The notes under the pieces were generated by a model that was not told where the DNA came from, ran no database searches, and worked only from the letters and a program-made list of their open reading frames with translations. 17,603 bases of DNA from Spirochaeta sp. (GTDB taxonomy: Bacteria; Spirochaetota; Spirochaetia; UBA9216). Positions 6,864-14,812 of the stretch are shown in pieces. The stretch's first letter is position 1; each line of letters starts with the position of its first letter. The position numbers and the translations under genes were made by a program. The stretch lies in NCBI GenBank assembly GCA_003454605.1, contig DMKD01000312.1:1-17603 (forward strand), in the 5' to 3' direction.

Positions 6864-7652
6864 CTATATCAGCTTCAAAGCTGATTCGACACTGTAATCT
6901 TCGTGTATGATTTTTGATATTGCCAGACAAAGTGTTTCAATAGAATTATGGCGCCAGATATTCCTTCCAATTGTGACACCTGCAGCTCCTGCATCCATTG
7001 CGTCCCGGACCATCTGCAGCAAATCTTTATCTTCTCGTGAGCTGCTTCCGCCTAAAACCAGAACCGGTTTATAACAATTTGCGGTTACAACTTTGAATGA
7101 TTCCGAATCACCTACAAAGGGCGATTTGACAAAGTCAGCACCGTATTCAGCTCCCAGTCTATTTGCAAACGAAACATTCTCGACCGTCTTGATTTCATCA
7201 TTAATAAAGCCGCCGGGAACCATCTCCGCGCCAAACACAATTCCCCATTTCTTGCATTCCGATGCAGTCATAGACAAATACTGAATCATTTTGTCTTCCG
7301 GTTCCAATCCCGGAAACCCCATGCACATAACACCATCGGCCCCGACTCTAACAGCATCTTCAACTGAGAAGGTAGGAATAACGTTATCCATCAATTTTTT
7401 CCCAGGATGCAGTATCGTTGTACCGCCGTCAACCCTTAGAATGAGTCCTGATCTTCCTATCTCTTTCTGAAAGTTTTCAGCTACACCAAATGTAGTAAGA
7501 ATCGCGTCAACTCCGCCGCTAATTGATTTTCTAATCACGTCTGCTGGATTACTTAGTCCGCAATCAGATACATCCATCAGCATTGCGTGATCCATTGCAA
7601 GCACAAAAGACTTGTTATCCTCTCTAAATATATTATTCCATCTGCGTTTCAT
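6864..7652 (-). CDS. Class I aldolase of the DeoC/FbaB/LsrF (DhnA) family
   Basis: A 262-aa TIM-barrel aldolase using a lysine Schiff base. Visible are LAMDHAM (18-24), RVDGGTT (73-79), GADGVMCMGF (104-113), the Schiff-base lysine in GADFVKSPF (K176), and the phosphate-binding end LVLGGSSS (198-205) with GAAGVTIGRNIW (222-233). This is the DhnA/LsrF branch, which includes archaeal-type fructose-bisphosphate aldolase, ADH synthase and LsrF. It probably cleaves or transfers the phosphorylated product of the cluster's kinase. Shine-Dalgarno GAGGGA lies about 5 nt before the ATG. It is separated from the upstream binding-protein gene by 85 bp containing a strong hairpin, and from the dehydrogenase by 1 nt. 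Exact substrate unknown. Confidence 0.87.
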   Translation of the reverse strand: MKRRWNNIFREDNKSFVLAMDHAMLMDVSDCGLSNPADVIRKSISGGVDAILTTFGVAENFQKEIGRSGLILRVDGGTTILHPGKKLMDNVIPTFSVEDAVRVGADGVMCMGFPGLEPEDKMIQYLSMTASECKKWGIVFGAEMVPGGFINDEIKTVENVSFANRLGAEYGADFVKSPFVGDSESFKVVTANCYKPVLVLGGSSSREDKDLLQMVRDAMDAGAAGVTIGRNIWRHNSIETLCLAISKIIHEDYSVESALKLI

Positions 7653-7679
7653 TTGTTCCCTCGAGTATTTTATAGTATG

Positions 7680-7723
7680 ATACCCCGATTAATTTTATCT
7701 TGAAGAAAAATCAATCGGAGTAT
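7680..7723 (-). repeat. Strong intercistronic hairpin after the binding-protein gene
   Basis: In minus-strand RNA, a 17-bp stem (AUACUCCGAUUGAUUUU paired with AAAAUUAAUCGGGGUAU, two G-U pairs, no mismatch) with a 10-nt loop starts 14 nt after the stop codon. No U-tract follows, so it is not a typical terminator. Position suggests a 3' stabiliser or processing site that raises binding-protein mRNA over downstream genes; that role is inference. Confidence 0.75.
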
Positions 7724-7737
7724 GAGATTATTTTTTA

Positions 7738-8799
7738 TTAGAATATCGACTGAGGATCAGCACCCTTAGCTGGTAAGTTTGTTTCATCTATCCATGTATG
7801 CGGTACATAAATAACTTTACTTTCAGGAACTACGTTTTCGGCAGATTTACCCTGAACAACAATTTCGTCAATCAACTCGGCAGTCTTGGATGCCCATCCG
7901 CCGAAGTTTTGAGCTACTACTCCGCCAAACGGTTCACCGTTTCGAATCATATCGTAAGTTTGAGAAGTTCCGTCAATGGTCATTACAAACATATTATCTT
8001 TAGTGTATCCAGAGTCAGCTGCAGCCTTTGCTACACTCCAGCCTATTCCATCCCAGGTGCCGAATACAGCGTCAATATCATCACCGTACTTAGTTAACCA
8101 TGCCGACATTATATCATAAGAGCCAGTTTCCCAATTCGCTACAGTAACAGCTTCAGTGTCAAGAATTTTGATTCCGGGATTGTCTGCACTTTCAAAAACG
8201 GCTCGTGCGGTATCTGCTCTATATCTGTGAACATAAAGCGTCGGCATATCAATAATACAAACATTCCCTTTTCCATGCAGTTTGTTAACTATCTGTGCGG
8301 CTGCTTCTGCCCCCATAGCCCAACAGTTACTTGTAACATTTACAACTACAGCACCGCCGTCATCGATTCCTGTATCTATACAGAAAACAGGGATTCCTGC
8401 TTTTTTAGCTGCATCAAGACCTTCCTGAATTGGAGTTATTTCAGCACATGTAATAACAATTACATCTACTTTCTGACTGACATAATTCATAACACTTTCA
8501 CTAACCTTAACAATATCACCGGCTGCGTCAGTCAAAAATATTTCCCAACCCTTGGCTTCAGCTTCTTTTTCAAAAGAATCATAAGCCCTTGAGTTTGAAT
8601 CGGCCGCTATCATCATTGACACATAACCGATCTTCAATTCTTTGGTAACCTTTGCCGTTCCGACATCAGTTGTTTCTGCAGCCTGAACTGTAGGTTCTTC
8701 TGCCGCTGCTTTTTCTTTTGCACAACCCGCAAAAGCGAACATTACAATCGCTGTTACTACTATCAGTAACACAACATTCTTTGAAAAATTTCTTATCAT
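7738..8799 (-). CDS. Sugar ABC transporter substrate-binding lipoprotein (RbsB-like)
   Basis: A 353-aa periplasmic-binding-protein type I of the ribose/galactose/AI-2 class (Peripla_BP_4). It has a basic start, a hydrophobic segment (residues 9-24) and the lipobox FAGC with Cys26, so it should be a membrane-anchored lipoprotein. Phe at -3 is unusual for standard lipoboxes but tolerated in spirochaetes. An acidic/alanine linker (27-50) precedes LKIGYVSMM (about 55), and core motifs include VIVITCAEITPIQEGLDAA, GIPVFCIDTGID and DAVFGTWDGIGW. It delivers an unidentified sugar to the permease and ATPase encoded just upstream. A GGGAG Shine-Dalgarno sits 6-8 nt before the ATG. Its gene is bracketed by an orphan ribosome-binding sequence 5' and a hairpin 3', both consistent with selectively high expression. 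Confidence 0.9.
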   Translation of the reverse strand: MIRNFSKNVVLLIVVTAIVMFAFAGCAKEKAAAEEPTVQAAETTDVGTAKVTKELKIGYVSMMIAADSNSRAYDSFEKEAEAKGWEIFLTDAAGDIVKVSESVMNYVSQKVDVIVITCAEITPIQEGLDAAKKAGIPVFCIDTGIDDGGAVVVNVTSNCWAMGAEAAAQIVNKLHGKGNVCIIDMPTLYVHRYRADTARAVFESADNPGIKILDTEAVTVANWETGSYDIMSAWLTKYGDDIDAVFGTWDGIGWSVAKAAADSGYTKDNMFVMTIDGTSQTYDMIRNGEPFGGVVAQNFGGWASKTAELIDEIVVQGKSAENVVPESKVIYVPHTWIDETNLPAKGADPQSIF

Positions 8800-8884
8800 T
8801 CTTTTCTCCCTTTGCTTATCTCTTATCCAGAAATAATAATTTTCTTTAATCGAACCTTACCCTGATATAAATATTTATGATTTC

Positions 8885-8895
8885 CACCTCCTTTC
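8885..8895 (-). promoter_or_regulatory. Orphan 11-nt Shine-Dalgarno sequence (possible mRNA 5' stabiliser)
   Basis: GAAAGGAGGTG on the minus strand is complementary to CACCUCCUUUC at the 16S rRNA 3' end of many bacteria. It lies 85 nt before the binding-protein ATG, which has its own site. No ATG or TTG occurs at normal distance, and the only GTG overlaps the site itself. Such orphan sites (STAB-SD in Bacillus) can protect mRNA 5' ends by parking a ribosome; that role here is inferred. Confidence 0.5.
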
Positions 8896-8917
8896 CCGCT
8901 GAATTAAAACCATTAAG

Positions 8918-9916
8918 TTATAATAATGGCGGGCCCCCAATTTTCTTTTTACCGGCACCCGTGATACTCGCTATAGCTACAATAATCACAACACCATGAA
9001 CAATATATTTAAAATAGAAAGGCACATTAAGCATTATCAGACCATTTTCTATAATCGCGATCAGCAACGTTGCTACAACTGTTCCTGCTATATTCACACT
9101 ACCCGGTCTAAGAAAAACTGTTCCCAGAAATACAACGGGAATAACAGACATTAGATATCCTTCACCTGCATCAGGCGGAGCAGAAGTCAATTTTGAAGAT
9201 AATATCATTGCGGCTACAGCAGAAAATAGGCTGCTGGCAGTTATACCGAGAATTCTATACAGATTTACATTGATACCCGAGAACTTTGCAGCTTCGGAAT
9301 TCCCGCCAACCGAATATAAATACCGTCCGCTTTTTGTATGATCAGCTATAATAAATGTAATGACTGCAAAACATATGAATATCAAGGCGCATATCGGAAG
9401 GGTATTGAATAAAATATTCTGCCTGCCAATTACTGTAAGGACCTCCGGGAAATCACCGTAAACTGTTTTTCCTCTGGTAATCCAATAAATTATTCCCTTG
9501 GCAATAGTCATTGTTGACAGTGTAGCGATAAATGCATGTATGCCAATTTTCACGATCAGAAAACTATTAAAAAGCCCCCAGATTATTCCAATTGTTAAAG
9601 TTAGAATAAATACCGGTAAAATATTCCAACCCATGACTATCAAAGTCATATTTATTACATTCAATAAACCGGCCAGGGTGGCAAAAGACAGATCAAAATC
9701 ACCAACCATAAGAGCAAAGGTTACCCCTAAAGCCATAATTCCAATAATACTTGCCTGCCTTAAAATATTAGTAATATTCTGAATAGTGAAAAAACGATTT
9801 GCACTAATTGAGAATATTATTATCAGAAGGATTAACCCTATTAATAACCCCCATTTTCTTAAAAGTTTTGATAAATTAAAATTTTTTGGTTGTAAAATAA
9901 CTTGTTTATCCGACAT
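8918..9916 (-). CDS. Sugar ABC transporter permease (RbsC-like)
   Basis: A 332-aa inner-membrane protein of the BPD_transp_2 family. Hydrophobic segments recur along the length, starting at WGLLIGLILLIIIFSIS (about 22-38) and ending with IVHGVVIIVAIASITGA (about 307-323), compatible with 8-10 membrane helices. Family motifs include FFTIQNITNILRQASIIGIMALGVTF, the GDFDLSFATLAGL variant of the usual GGIDLS box, and a cytoplasmic coupling loop GGNSEAAKFSGINV. It is the only permease gene in the cluster, so it would have to act as a homodimer with the double-domain ATPase, as in ribose transport. A GGAGGT Shine-Dalgarno precedes the ATG, and the gap to the ATPase gene is 15 nt. Confidence 0.9.
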   Translation of the reverse strand: MSDKQVILQPKNFNLSKLLRKWGLLIGLILLIIIFSISANRFFTIQNITNILRQASIIGIMALGVTFALMVGDFDLSFATLAGLLNVINMTLIVMGWNILPVFILTLTIGIIWGLFNSFLIVKIGIHAFIATLSTMTIAKGIIYWITRGKTVYGDFPEVLTVIGRQNILFNTLPICALIFICFAVITFIIADHTKSGRYLYSVGGNSEAAKFSGINVNLYRILGITASSLFSAVAAMILSSKLTSAPPDAGEGYLMSVIPVVFLGTVFLRPGSVNIAGTVVATLLIAIIENGLIMLNVPFYFKYIVHGVVIIVAIASITGAGKKKIGGPPLL

Positions 9917-9931
9917 AAATACCTCCGATCC

Positions 9932-11422
9932 TTATAGTACGTTCTCTAAAATATTTTTTTGATTGATTTCATTTCCCGACAGTTCTGCGCTGACTGCGCC
10001 TTCCCGCATTGTATAAATCCTATCTGCCATTCCAATAATTTCAAGAATATCAGAAGACACAAGAATAATTGCTTTCCCCTGCTTTGTCAGTTCCCGGAGA
10101 ATTAGATAAACTTCTCTCTTTGTTCCGATATCAACTCCGACAGTTGGATCATCAAGAATTAAAACATCACATTCTTTCTGCAGCCATTTCGCGATAACAA
10201 CTTTCTGCTGATTCCCTCCGCTGAGTGAGCTTATTTCCTGATCTATATTGGAATAAATGATGTTATGATCCTTCAGGCCTTTTTTAACGATATTCTTTTC
10301 TTTTATTCTATTAATAAGAAATCCGGGGAGAAGATGTGCTATATGAGAAATAACCAGGTTTTCTTTTATTGAAAAATCTTTAAAAAGACCCTTTATGTCT
10401 CTGTCCTCAGGCACGAAGTAAATGTTGTTATTGATCAATTCTGATGTTTTAATACTTTTCATCGATTGTCCGTGCAAATATAATTTTCCGGAATTGATAG
10501 CTTCAACCCCGAAAATTGATTCAACCAATTCAGTCATGCCTGCACCGCTCAGCCCGTATAATCCAACTATTTCTCCTCCATCAACTTTTATACTTATATC
10601 TTTAAGATCTTCAGATATAAAATTTTTCACCTCTAGAAAACAGTCACCCTGCTGTCCTTCTTTTGACGGATAAAATTCCGATAGATTTCTATTAATAATC
10701 ATATAAATTATTTTATCTTTATCAAAATCATTCCTGTCAACTTCTCCAACTCTCTTACCATTTCTTAAAACAACAATTCTTGTACAGAGATCGAAAACTT
10801 CTTCAATCCGGTGTGAAATAAAGATTACACTCAGATTCTTTTCCTTGTTAAGCTGTCTGATTATTATCATCAGCTGTTCGCTTTCATCCTTTGCTAAACT
10901 TGCTGTAGGTTCATCTAAAATTAATATTTTAGGGTCATAGGACAGCACTTTTAGTATCTCGGTTATTTCTCTCTGCCCTGCCGACATCTCGCTTGCCAGC
11001 AGGCTGAGGTCAAAATTTAAATTAATAGGATATTTTTTTAATAACTCCTCCGCCTTTTTATTCAATGTGGAAGCATCTAATAAATGTTTTGTGGTAAACT
11101 CCTTTCCAAGAAAAATATTCTCAGCTGCAGTAAGCTCCGGTACAAGATAAGGCCTCTGATGAACAAGACCTACACCTTCAAGCATTGCCTGATACGGATT
11201 ATTCCAATTAACTTCTTTGCCGCGGTAAAAAATTTCACCGCTATTCTTATCATGCTCTCCAACTAAAACCTTCAGTAAGGTTGATTTTCCAGCACCGTTT
11301 TCTCCGACTACACCTAAAAGATCTCCTTCTATCAGATCTATTGATGTTCCATTCAGAGCATGAACACCTTCGAAAAATTTATGCAAACCAACACCCTTTA
11401 AAATTACATCACTACTACTCAT
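9932..11422 (-). CDS. Sugar ABC transporter ATP-binding protein, double-domain (RbsA/MglA-like)
   Basis: A 496-aa protein with two fused ABC domains, energising monosaccharide import. Domain 1 has Walker A GENGAGKST (40-48), a Q-loop near HQR, signature MSAGQREI (146-153) and Walker B ILILDEPTASL (E171). Domain 2 has the degenerate Walker A GLSGAGMTEL (290-299, Met where MglA/RbsA have Arg), signature LSGGNQQKV (400-408) and Walker B VLILDDPTVGVD, in which the catalytic Glu is Asp425. Such asymmetry, with one weak site, is typical of the family, but the usual weak feature is the Walker A rather than this Glu. The start ATG follows AGGAG, 6 nt spacing. Gaps of 13 nt to the SDR gene and 15 nt to the permease gene indicate one operon. 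Confidence 0.92.
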   Translation of the reverse strand: MSSSDVILKGVGLHKFFEGVHALNGTSIDLIEGDLLGVVGENGAGKSTLLKVLVGEHDKNSGEIFYRGKEVNWNNPYQAMLEGVGLVHQRPYLVPELTAAENIFLGKEFTTKHLLDASTLNKKAEELLKKYPINLNFDLSLLASEMSAGQREITEILKVLSYDPKILILDEPTASLAKDESEQLMIIIRQLNKEKNLSVIFISHRIEEVFDLCTRIVVLRNGKRVGEVDRNDFDKDKIIYMIINRNLSEFYPSKEGQQGDCFLEVKNFISEDLKDISIKVDGGEIVGLYGLSGAGMTELVESIFGVEAINSGKLYLHGQSMKSIKTSELINNNIYFVPEDRDIKGLFKDFSIKENLVISHIAHLLPGFLINRIKEKNIVKKGLKDHNIIYSNIDQEISSLSGGNQQKVVIAKWLQKECDVLILDDPTVGVDIGTKREVYLILRELTKQGKAIILVSSDILEIIGMADRIYTMREGAVSAELSGNEINQKNILENVL

Positions 11423-11435
11423 ATTAATCTCCTCT

Positions 11436-12185
11436 TCATGAATCCATTAATACTCCGCCGTCTACATTAATGACTTCACCGGTAATGTAGCTTGACTCAT
11501 CCGACGAAAGAAAAAGTATAGTGTTTGCTAATTCTTCAGGACGTGCCGGTCTTCCAACTGGTATGCCTTTGATAGCACTGTTTATTTTTTTCTGTGGAAG
11601 GCTATTGAACATTTTAGTATCGCAGAAAGCCGGCAATATTCCATTTACATTTATTCCCATAGGAGCTGAATATTTAGCCAGACATTTCGTAACTGAAATA
11701 ATTCCAGCTTTTGATGCTGCATAATTAATTCCTGAAGTAACTCCGCCCCTTTTTGCCGCCAGAGAAGAAAGATTAATTATCTTACCGTAGTGTTGTTTTA
11801 TCATCTCGGGTAATAATTCTTTACATAGAAAAAACGTTCCCTTCAGATTCACATCCATTACTGCATCCCACTCATTTTCAGTCATTTCCATAAGTGGCAT
11901 AGTTGAAAACCTTCCAGCATTATTTACAAGAACATCTACTTTTTTAAACCTGCTAATCATCTTAGCTGCGAATTCTTTAATTCCGGTTAAATCAGAAAGA
12001 TCCAATTCCTCAACAAAGGCTTTTAAATCCTTTTGTTTAATTTCTTCAACTGTTTGTTCAGCTCCATCTACATCAATATCAGCTACAACAACAGTTCCGC
12101 CATGTTCGGCCAGCTTAATTGCAGTAGCTTTGCCTATCCCAGTTGCTGCACCTGTTACTATGCATACTTTATCTTTTAAACGCAT
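11436..12185 (-). CDS. Short-chain dehydrogenase/reductase, probably NAD-dependent
   Basis: A 249-aa classical SDR. Cofactor motif TGAATGIG (11-18), Asp36 in VVADID suggesting NAD(H) preference, NNAG (88-91), catalytic Ser141, Tyr155 and Lys159 (NYAASKAG) and the C-terminal SSYITGEVINVDGG characteristic of the family are all visible. The best guess is oxidation of a polyol or sugar hydroxyl, or reduction of a keto sugar, in the cytoplasm. It lies between the kinase gene and the transporter ATPase gene. GGAGAGG stands about 7 nt before the ATG. Together with the zinc dehydrogenase it supports a pathway with two redox steps; the exact substrate cannot be read from sequence. Confidence 0.9.
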   Translation of the reverse strand: MRLKDKVCIVTGAATGIGKATAIKLAEHGGTVVVADIDVDGAEQTVEEIKQKDLKAFVEELDLSDLTGIKEFAAKMISRFKKVDVLVNNAGRFSTMPLMEMTENEWDAVMDVNLKGTFFLCKELLPEMIKQHYGKIINLSSLAAKRGGVTSGINYAASKAGIISVTKCLAKYSAPMGINVNGILPAFCDTKMFNSLPQKKINSAIKGIPVGRPARPEELANTILFLSSDESSYITGEVINVDGGVLMDS

Positions 12186-12212
12186 TAAATTTCCCTCTCC
12201 TTAAATAAAAAT

Positions 12213-13757
12213 TTATTCAGTTCTGCTCACAAGTTCTTTTGATAATTTTTTAAGATTTTCATAAGTCTCTATATATTGATTAATATAAAAACTGTATTCT
12301 TTGGTTTTTCTGAGGTCAGGTTCGATTATCTTTTTGATTTTCACCATTGAATCGGCAGCTTCATTAATTGTGTTGTAGATACCGGCAGCCTTCGAAGCAA
12401 GAATTGCGCTGCCTAGAGATACTGCTTGGTTTTCTTCTGTAATGCTAATAGGTTTTCCGGTTACATCAGAATGAATCTGCGTCCAGAGCTCAGAGTTTGT
12501 AACTCCGCCGCAGGCGACTATTTCACTGATGAGAAAATCCTGCTCTTCCATTCGTGACAAGATCACTGCTGTTCCGTATGCAACGCCTTCAAGAATTGCT
12601 CTGTAGATATGGGTCGGAGTATGACTTAAACTTAATCCCCGAATTACTCCCCGTGATAAGGGGTCAACCCATGGAGTTCTGTTTCCCTGCCAATGCTCAA
12701 GCACAAGCAAACCTTCAGACCCCGGAGGGATTTTTCCTGCACCTTCATTCATGACATCGTAAATACTCTTATCGCCCACAGCCTGCCCGGCTAAACCGGC
12801 ATTAATAAAATTATCCTTATACCATTTCAATACCGACCCGGTTGAAGCTTGTCCGGCTTCAACAACCTGGTATCCTTTTAAAATAGCGTCTGCAAAAGTT
12901 CCGTTAATTCCCGGTGCATGAAATTCATTATCTACAAGGCTTATATGCAGATGCGATGACCCGGTTATAAGCGCCATTTTCCCAGGTTTCAGGGCATTTA
13001 CGCCAATAACACCGATATATGCATCAGCACCCCCGGCAGCATCAGGAATATTTTTCTTCAGACCTGTCCGCTCTGCAATACTGTCTCTTAAAACACCGGC
13101 TATATCACCGGGTCTTACAACCGTACCGGGAACCTTATCTGGAAAATCAGAAAGCCCCATCTTATTATAAAAAGCTCTTGGGAAACCGTCGTTGTTTGAA
13201 TTATAAAACCATCTAACTGTAATGGAATTTAAATTTAGGGTTAATTCTCCGGTGAGCATATATGTCAGCCAGTCGGTCTGATCAAGAAATATTTCAGTGT
13301 TTTCGTATACCTCCGGCTTATTTCTTTTCAGCCAGAGAGCCTTACAGGGAAACCATTCTGGAGAGACCTTCCCGTAGCCGACAACTTTCAAAACTGGGTC
13401 ATCAATTTTGGATATTTCCTCAGCTTCATGTGCCGCTCTGAGGTCCATCCACATTATTGCATTTTCGATGGGATTATGATTCTCATCAAGCATAACTACT
13501 GTAGGGGAAGTGGCATCAACACCTATACCTTTGATATCTTCAGGATTGACCCTGCTCAAGGATATCGAAGCTCTAATGGCTCCAATTAATGAATCTTCCC
13601 ATCTTTTGACCGACTGTTCTGCCCAACCGGAATGTGGATAGTGAGTTTTATTCTCACTGATCCCAAATCCTATGCCATTGCCTTTTTCATCATAGATAGC
13701 GGCTCTGATACTTTCAGTTCCGATATCTATACCCATCACATAACTCTTCATCCTCAT
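12213..13757 (-). CDS. FGGY-family carbohydrate kinase (pentulose kinase-like)
   Basis: A 514-aa full-length FGGY kinase. The N-terminal ATP-binding motif MGIDIGTES (8-16) with D11, sugar-site region IMWMDLRAAHEAEEI (101-115), KVSPEW (130-135), LDQTDWLTYMLTG (158-170), catalytic base D245 in AGGADAYIG, and the C-terminal ACGGVTNSELWTQIHSDVTG phosphate-binding block are visible. The GKVSPE/WLKRN pattern is reminiscent of ribulokinase-type members; an LsrK-type role is possible given the neighbours but unsupported. It follows the SorC-type regulator gene by only 6 nt and precedes the SDR gene by 27 nt. ATGs at 13757 and 13751 are both usable relative to the AGGA upstream; the first is given. 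It is distinct from the second FGGY kinase gene at the left edge, so the two operons have separate substrates. Confidence 0.9.
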   Translation of the reverse strand: MRMKSYVMGIDIGTESIRAAIYDEKGNGIGFGISENKTHYPHSGWAEQSVKRWEDSLIGAIRASISLSRVNPEDIKGIGVDATSPTVVMLDENHNPIENAIMWMDLRAAHEAEEISKIDDPVLKVVGYGKVSPEWFPCKALWLKRNKPEVYENTEIFLDQTDWLTYMLTGELTLNLNSITVRWFYNSNNDGFPRAFYNKMGLSDFPDKVPGTVVRPGDIAGVLRDSIAERTGLKKNIPDAAGGADAYIGVIGVNALKPGKMALITGSSHLHISLVDNEFHAPGINGTFADAILKGYQVVEAGQASTGSVLKWYKDNFINAGLAGQAVGDKSIYDVMNEGAGKIPPGSEGLLVLEHWQGNRTPWVDPLSRGVIRGLSLSHTPTHIYRAILEGVAYGTAVILSRMEEQDFLISEIVACGGVTNSELWTQIHSDVTGKPISITEENQAVSLGSAILASKAAGIYNTINEAADSMVKIKKIIEPDLRKTKEYSFYINQYIETYENLKKLSKELVSRTE

Positions 13758-13763
13758 TTCATC

Positions 13764-14753
13764 CTATGTCTTTATCAGACTGAGAATTCTCATTGCTGCA
13801 TCTTCATCAGTTACCAATGAATTTATATATCCGCCTCTTAAGGCGCCGAGAATAACCTCTGCTTTATGTACTCCGCCCGCAACACAAAGTCTGTGCGGTA
13901 TTTTCTTCAGTACATCTAAATCTACTCCGATAAATCTGTTGTTTAACTCAGCATCAAATTTTTTACCGTTTATGTCGATCTGCTTACCGCATAAATCACC
14001 AACTGCACCTTTTAAAAGCAACTCGCGCGATTCATCTTCAGTAAGGTATCCTGCTTTAATAAAAGCACTGTCTTCTTCATGGTTTGTTCCTACTCCGAGA
14101 AGTACTATGTTAATCTTCTGAGCTTTCTTCATAACTTTGGATATACCCGGTTCTTTCATCAGCATATCTCTTAATTCACTGCTCTTTAGAAACAGCGGGG
14201 CCTGAAGTACGCTTAAACCGGCATTCAGTTTATTTGCAATTGTGCGCGCTAATTCATGGCCGTCCGTACTGAGATTTAAATCACCCGTACCGCCTACAAT
14301 TTGAACGACCTCTATCCCCATATAGTTTTTAGGAGAAAATTGGGTGACAGTATGATATAAAGTGCTGCCCCTTGAGATTCCTATTATTGAGTTATCCTCC
14401 ACCATAGAGTCAAGTAAAGTCGCCGAGATCTTACCAAGTTGAATTTTTGTATGCTCCTCATCTTTTCCCGATGGAATCACTATTACATTTTCAATATCAA
14501 ACAGCTTTTTTATTTCTTCCTGAAACATGATTCCCAATGAAGATGTATCATTAACTCTAATCTCAACAATCTTCAAATCACGGCAAGCTTTTAAAATTTT
14601 GGAAATATTGGAACGAGAGACCCCGATAGCCTCAGAGATCTCCTGCTGCGAAAGTTCTTCAATGAAATACATTTTCGCAATTTTGATATAAAAATCACGC
14701 TTTGTATAATCAAGTCCTTCCAAAATTACATTATTTCCGTTCATCTCGTTCAT
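13764..14753 (-). CDS. SorC/DeoR-type (LsrR-like) sugar-responsive transcriptional regulator
   Basis: A 329-aa regulator from ATG 14751-14753. The N-terminal helix-turn-helix is SQQEISEAIGVSRSNISKIL (35-54). A long sugar-phosphate-binding domain of the SorC type follows, with GISRGSTLYHTV, VQIVGGTGD, GVGTNHEEDSAF, GAVGDLCGKQID and a C-terminal AGGVHKAEVILGALRGGYINSLVTDE. The family binds phosphorylated sugars to induce catabolic operons. It is the first gene of the eleven-gene unit, so it probably controls that unit and itself. A longer frame begins with TTG at 14780, but AGGGAG (14761-14766) is 7 nt before the ATG and fixes that start. A 10-bp inverted repeat 25 bp upstream is a candidate operator. 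Confidence 0.9.
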   Translation of the reverse strand: MNEMNGNNVILEGLDYTKRDFYIKIAKMYFIEELSQQEISEAIGVSRSNISKILKACRDLKIVEIRVNDTSSLGIMFQEEIKKLFDIENVIVIPSGKDEEHTKIQLGKISATLLDSMVEDNSIIGISRGSTLYHTVTQFSPKNYMGIEVVQIVGGTGDLNLSTDGHELARTIANKLNAGLSVLQAPLFLKSSELRDMLMKEPGISKVMKKAQKINIVLLGVGTNHEEDSAFIKAGYLTEDESRELLLKGAVGDLCGKQIDINGKKFDAELNNRFIGVDLDVLKKIPHRLCVAGGVHKAEVILGALRGGYINSLVTDEDAAMRILSLIKT

Positions 14754-14760
14754 AGTAACA

Positions 14761-14766
14761 CTCCCT
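14761..14766 (-). promoter_or_regulatory. Ribosome binding site that fixes the SorC-type regulator start at 14753
   Basis: AGGGAG on the minus strand, 7 nt before ATG 14753. It lies inside the longer TTG-initiated frame, which has no site of its own and would overlap the upstream inverted repeat. Confidence 0.75.
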
Positions 14767-14777
14767 TGCTTATGTGT

Positions 14778-14812
14778 CAAATGTTCTTTAATAATTTTTT
14801 TTAGAACATTTG
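14778..14812. promoter_or_regulatory. Candidate operator: 10-bp perfect inverted repeat upstream of the SorC-type gene
   Basis: CAAATGTTCT and AGAACATTTG, perfect 10-bp arms separated by 15 nt of A/T (arm centres 25 bp apart). It lies between the ribosome binding site of the regulator and the AT-rich promoter region, where an autoregulatory site would be expected. As RNA it would also form a 10-bp stem in the 5' leader. Confidence 0.55.

Noticed and set aside
8227..8592. 121-codon open frame on the plus strand, cysteine- and asparagine-rich
   Set aside because: It is wholly antisense to the binding-protein gene, whose signal peptide, lipobox and fold motifs are clear; the plus-strand peptide is low in recognisable features.
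14754..14780. Longer SorC-type regulator starting at TTG 14780
   Set aside because: AGGGAG lies 7 nt before ATG 14753, and the extension would run through this ribosome binding site toward the inverted repeat.
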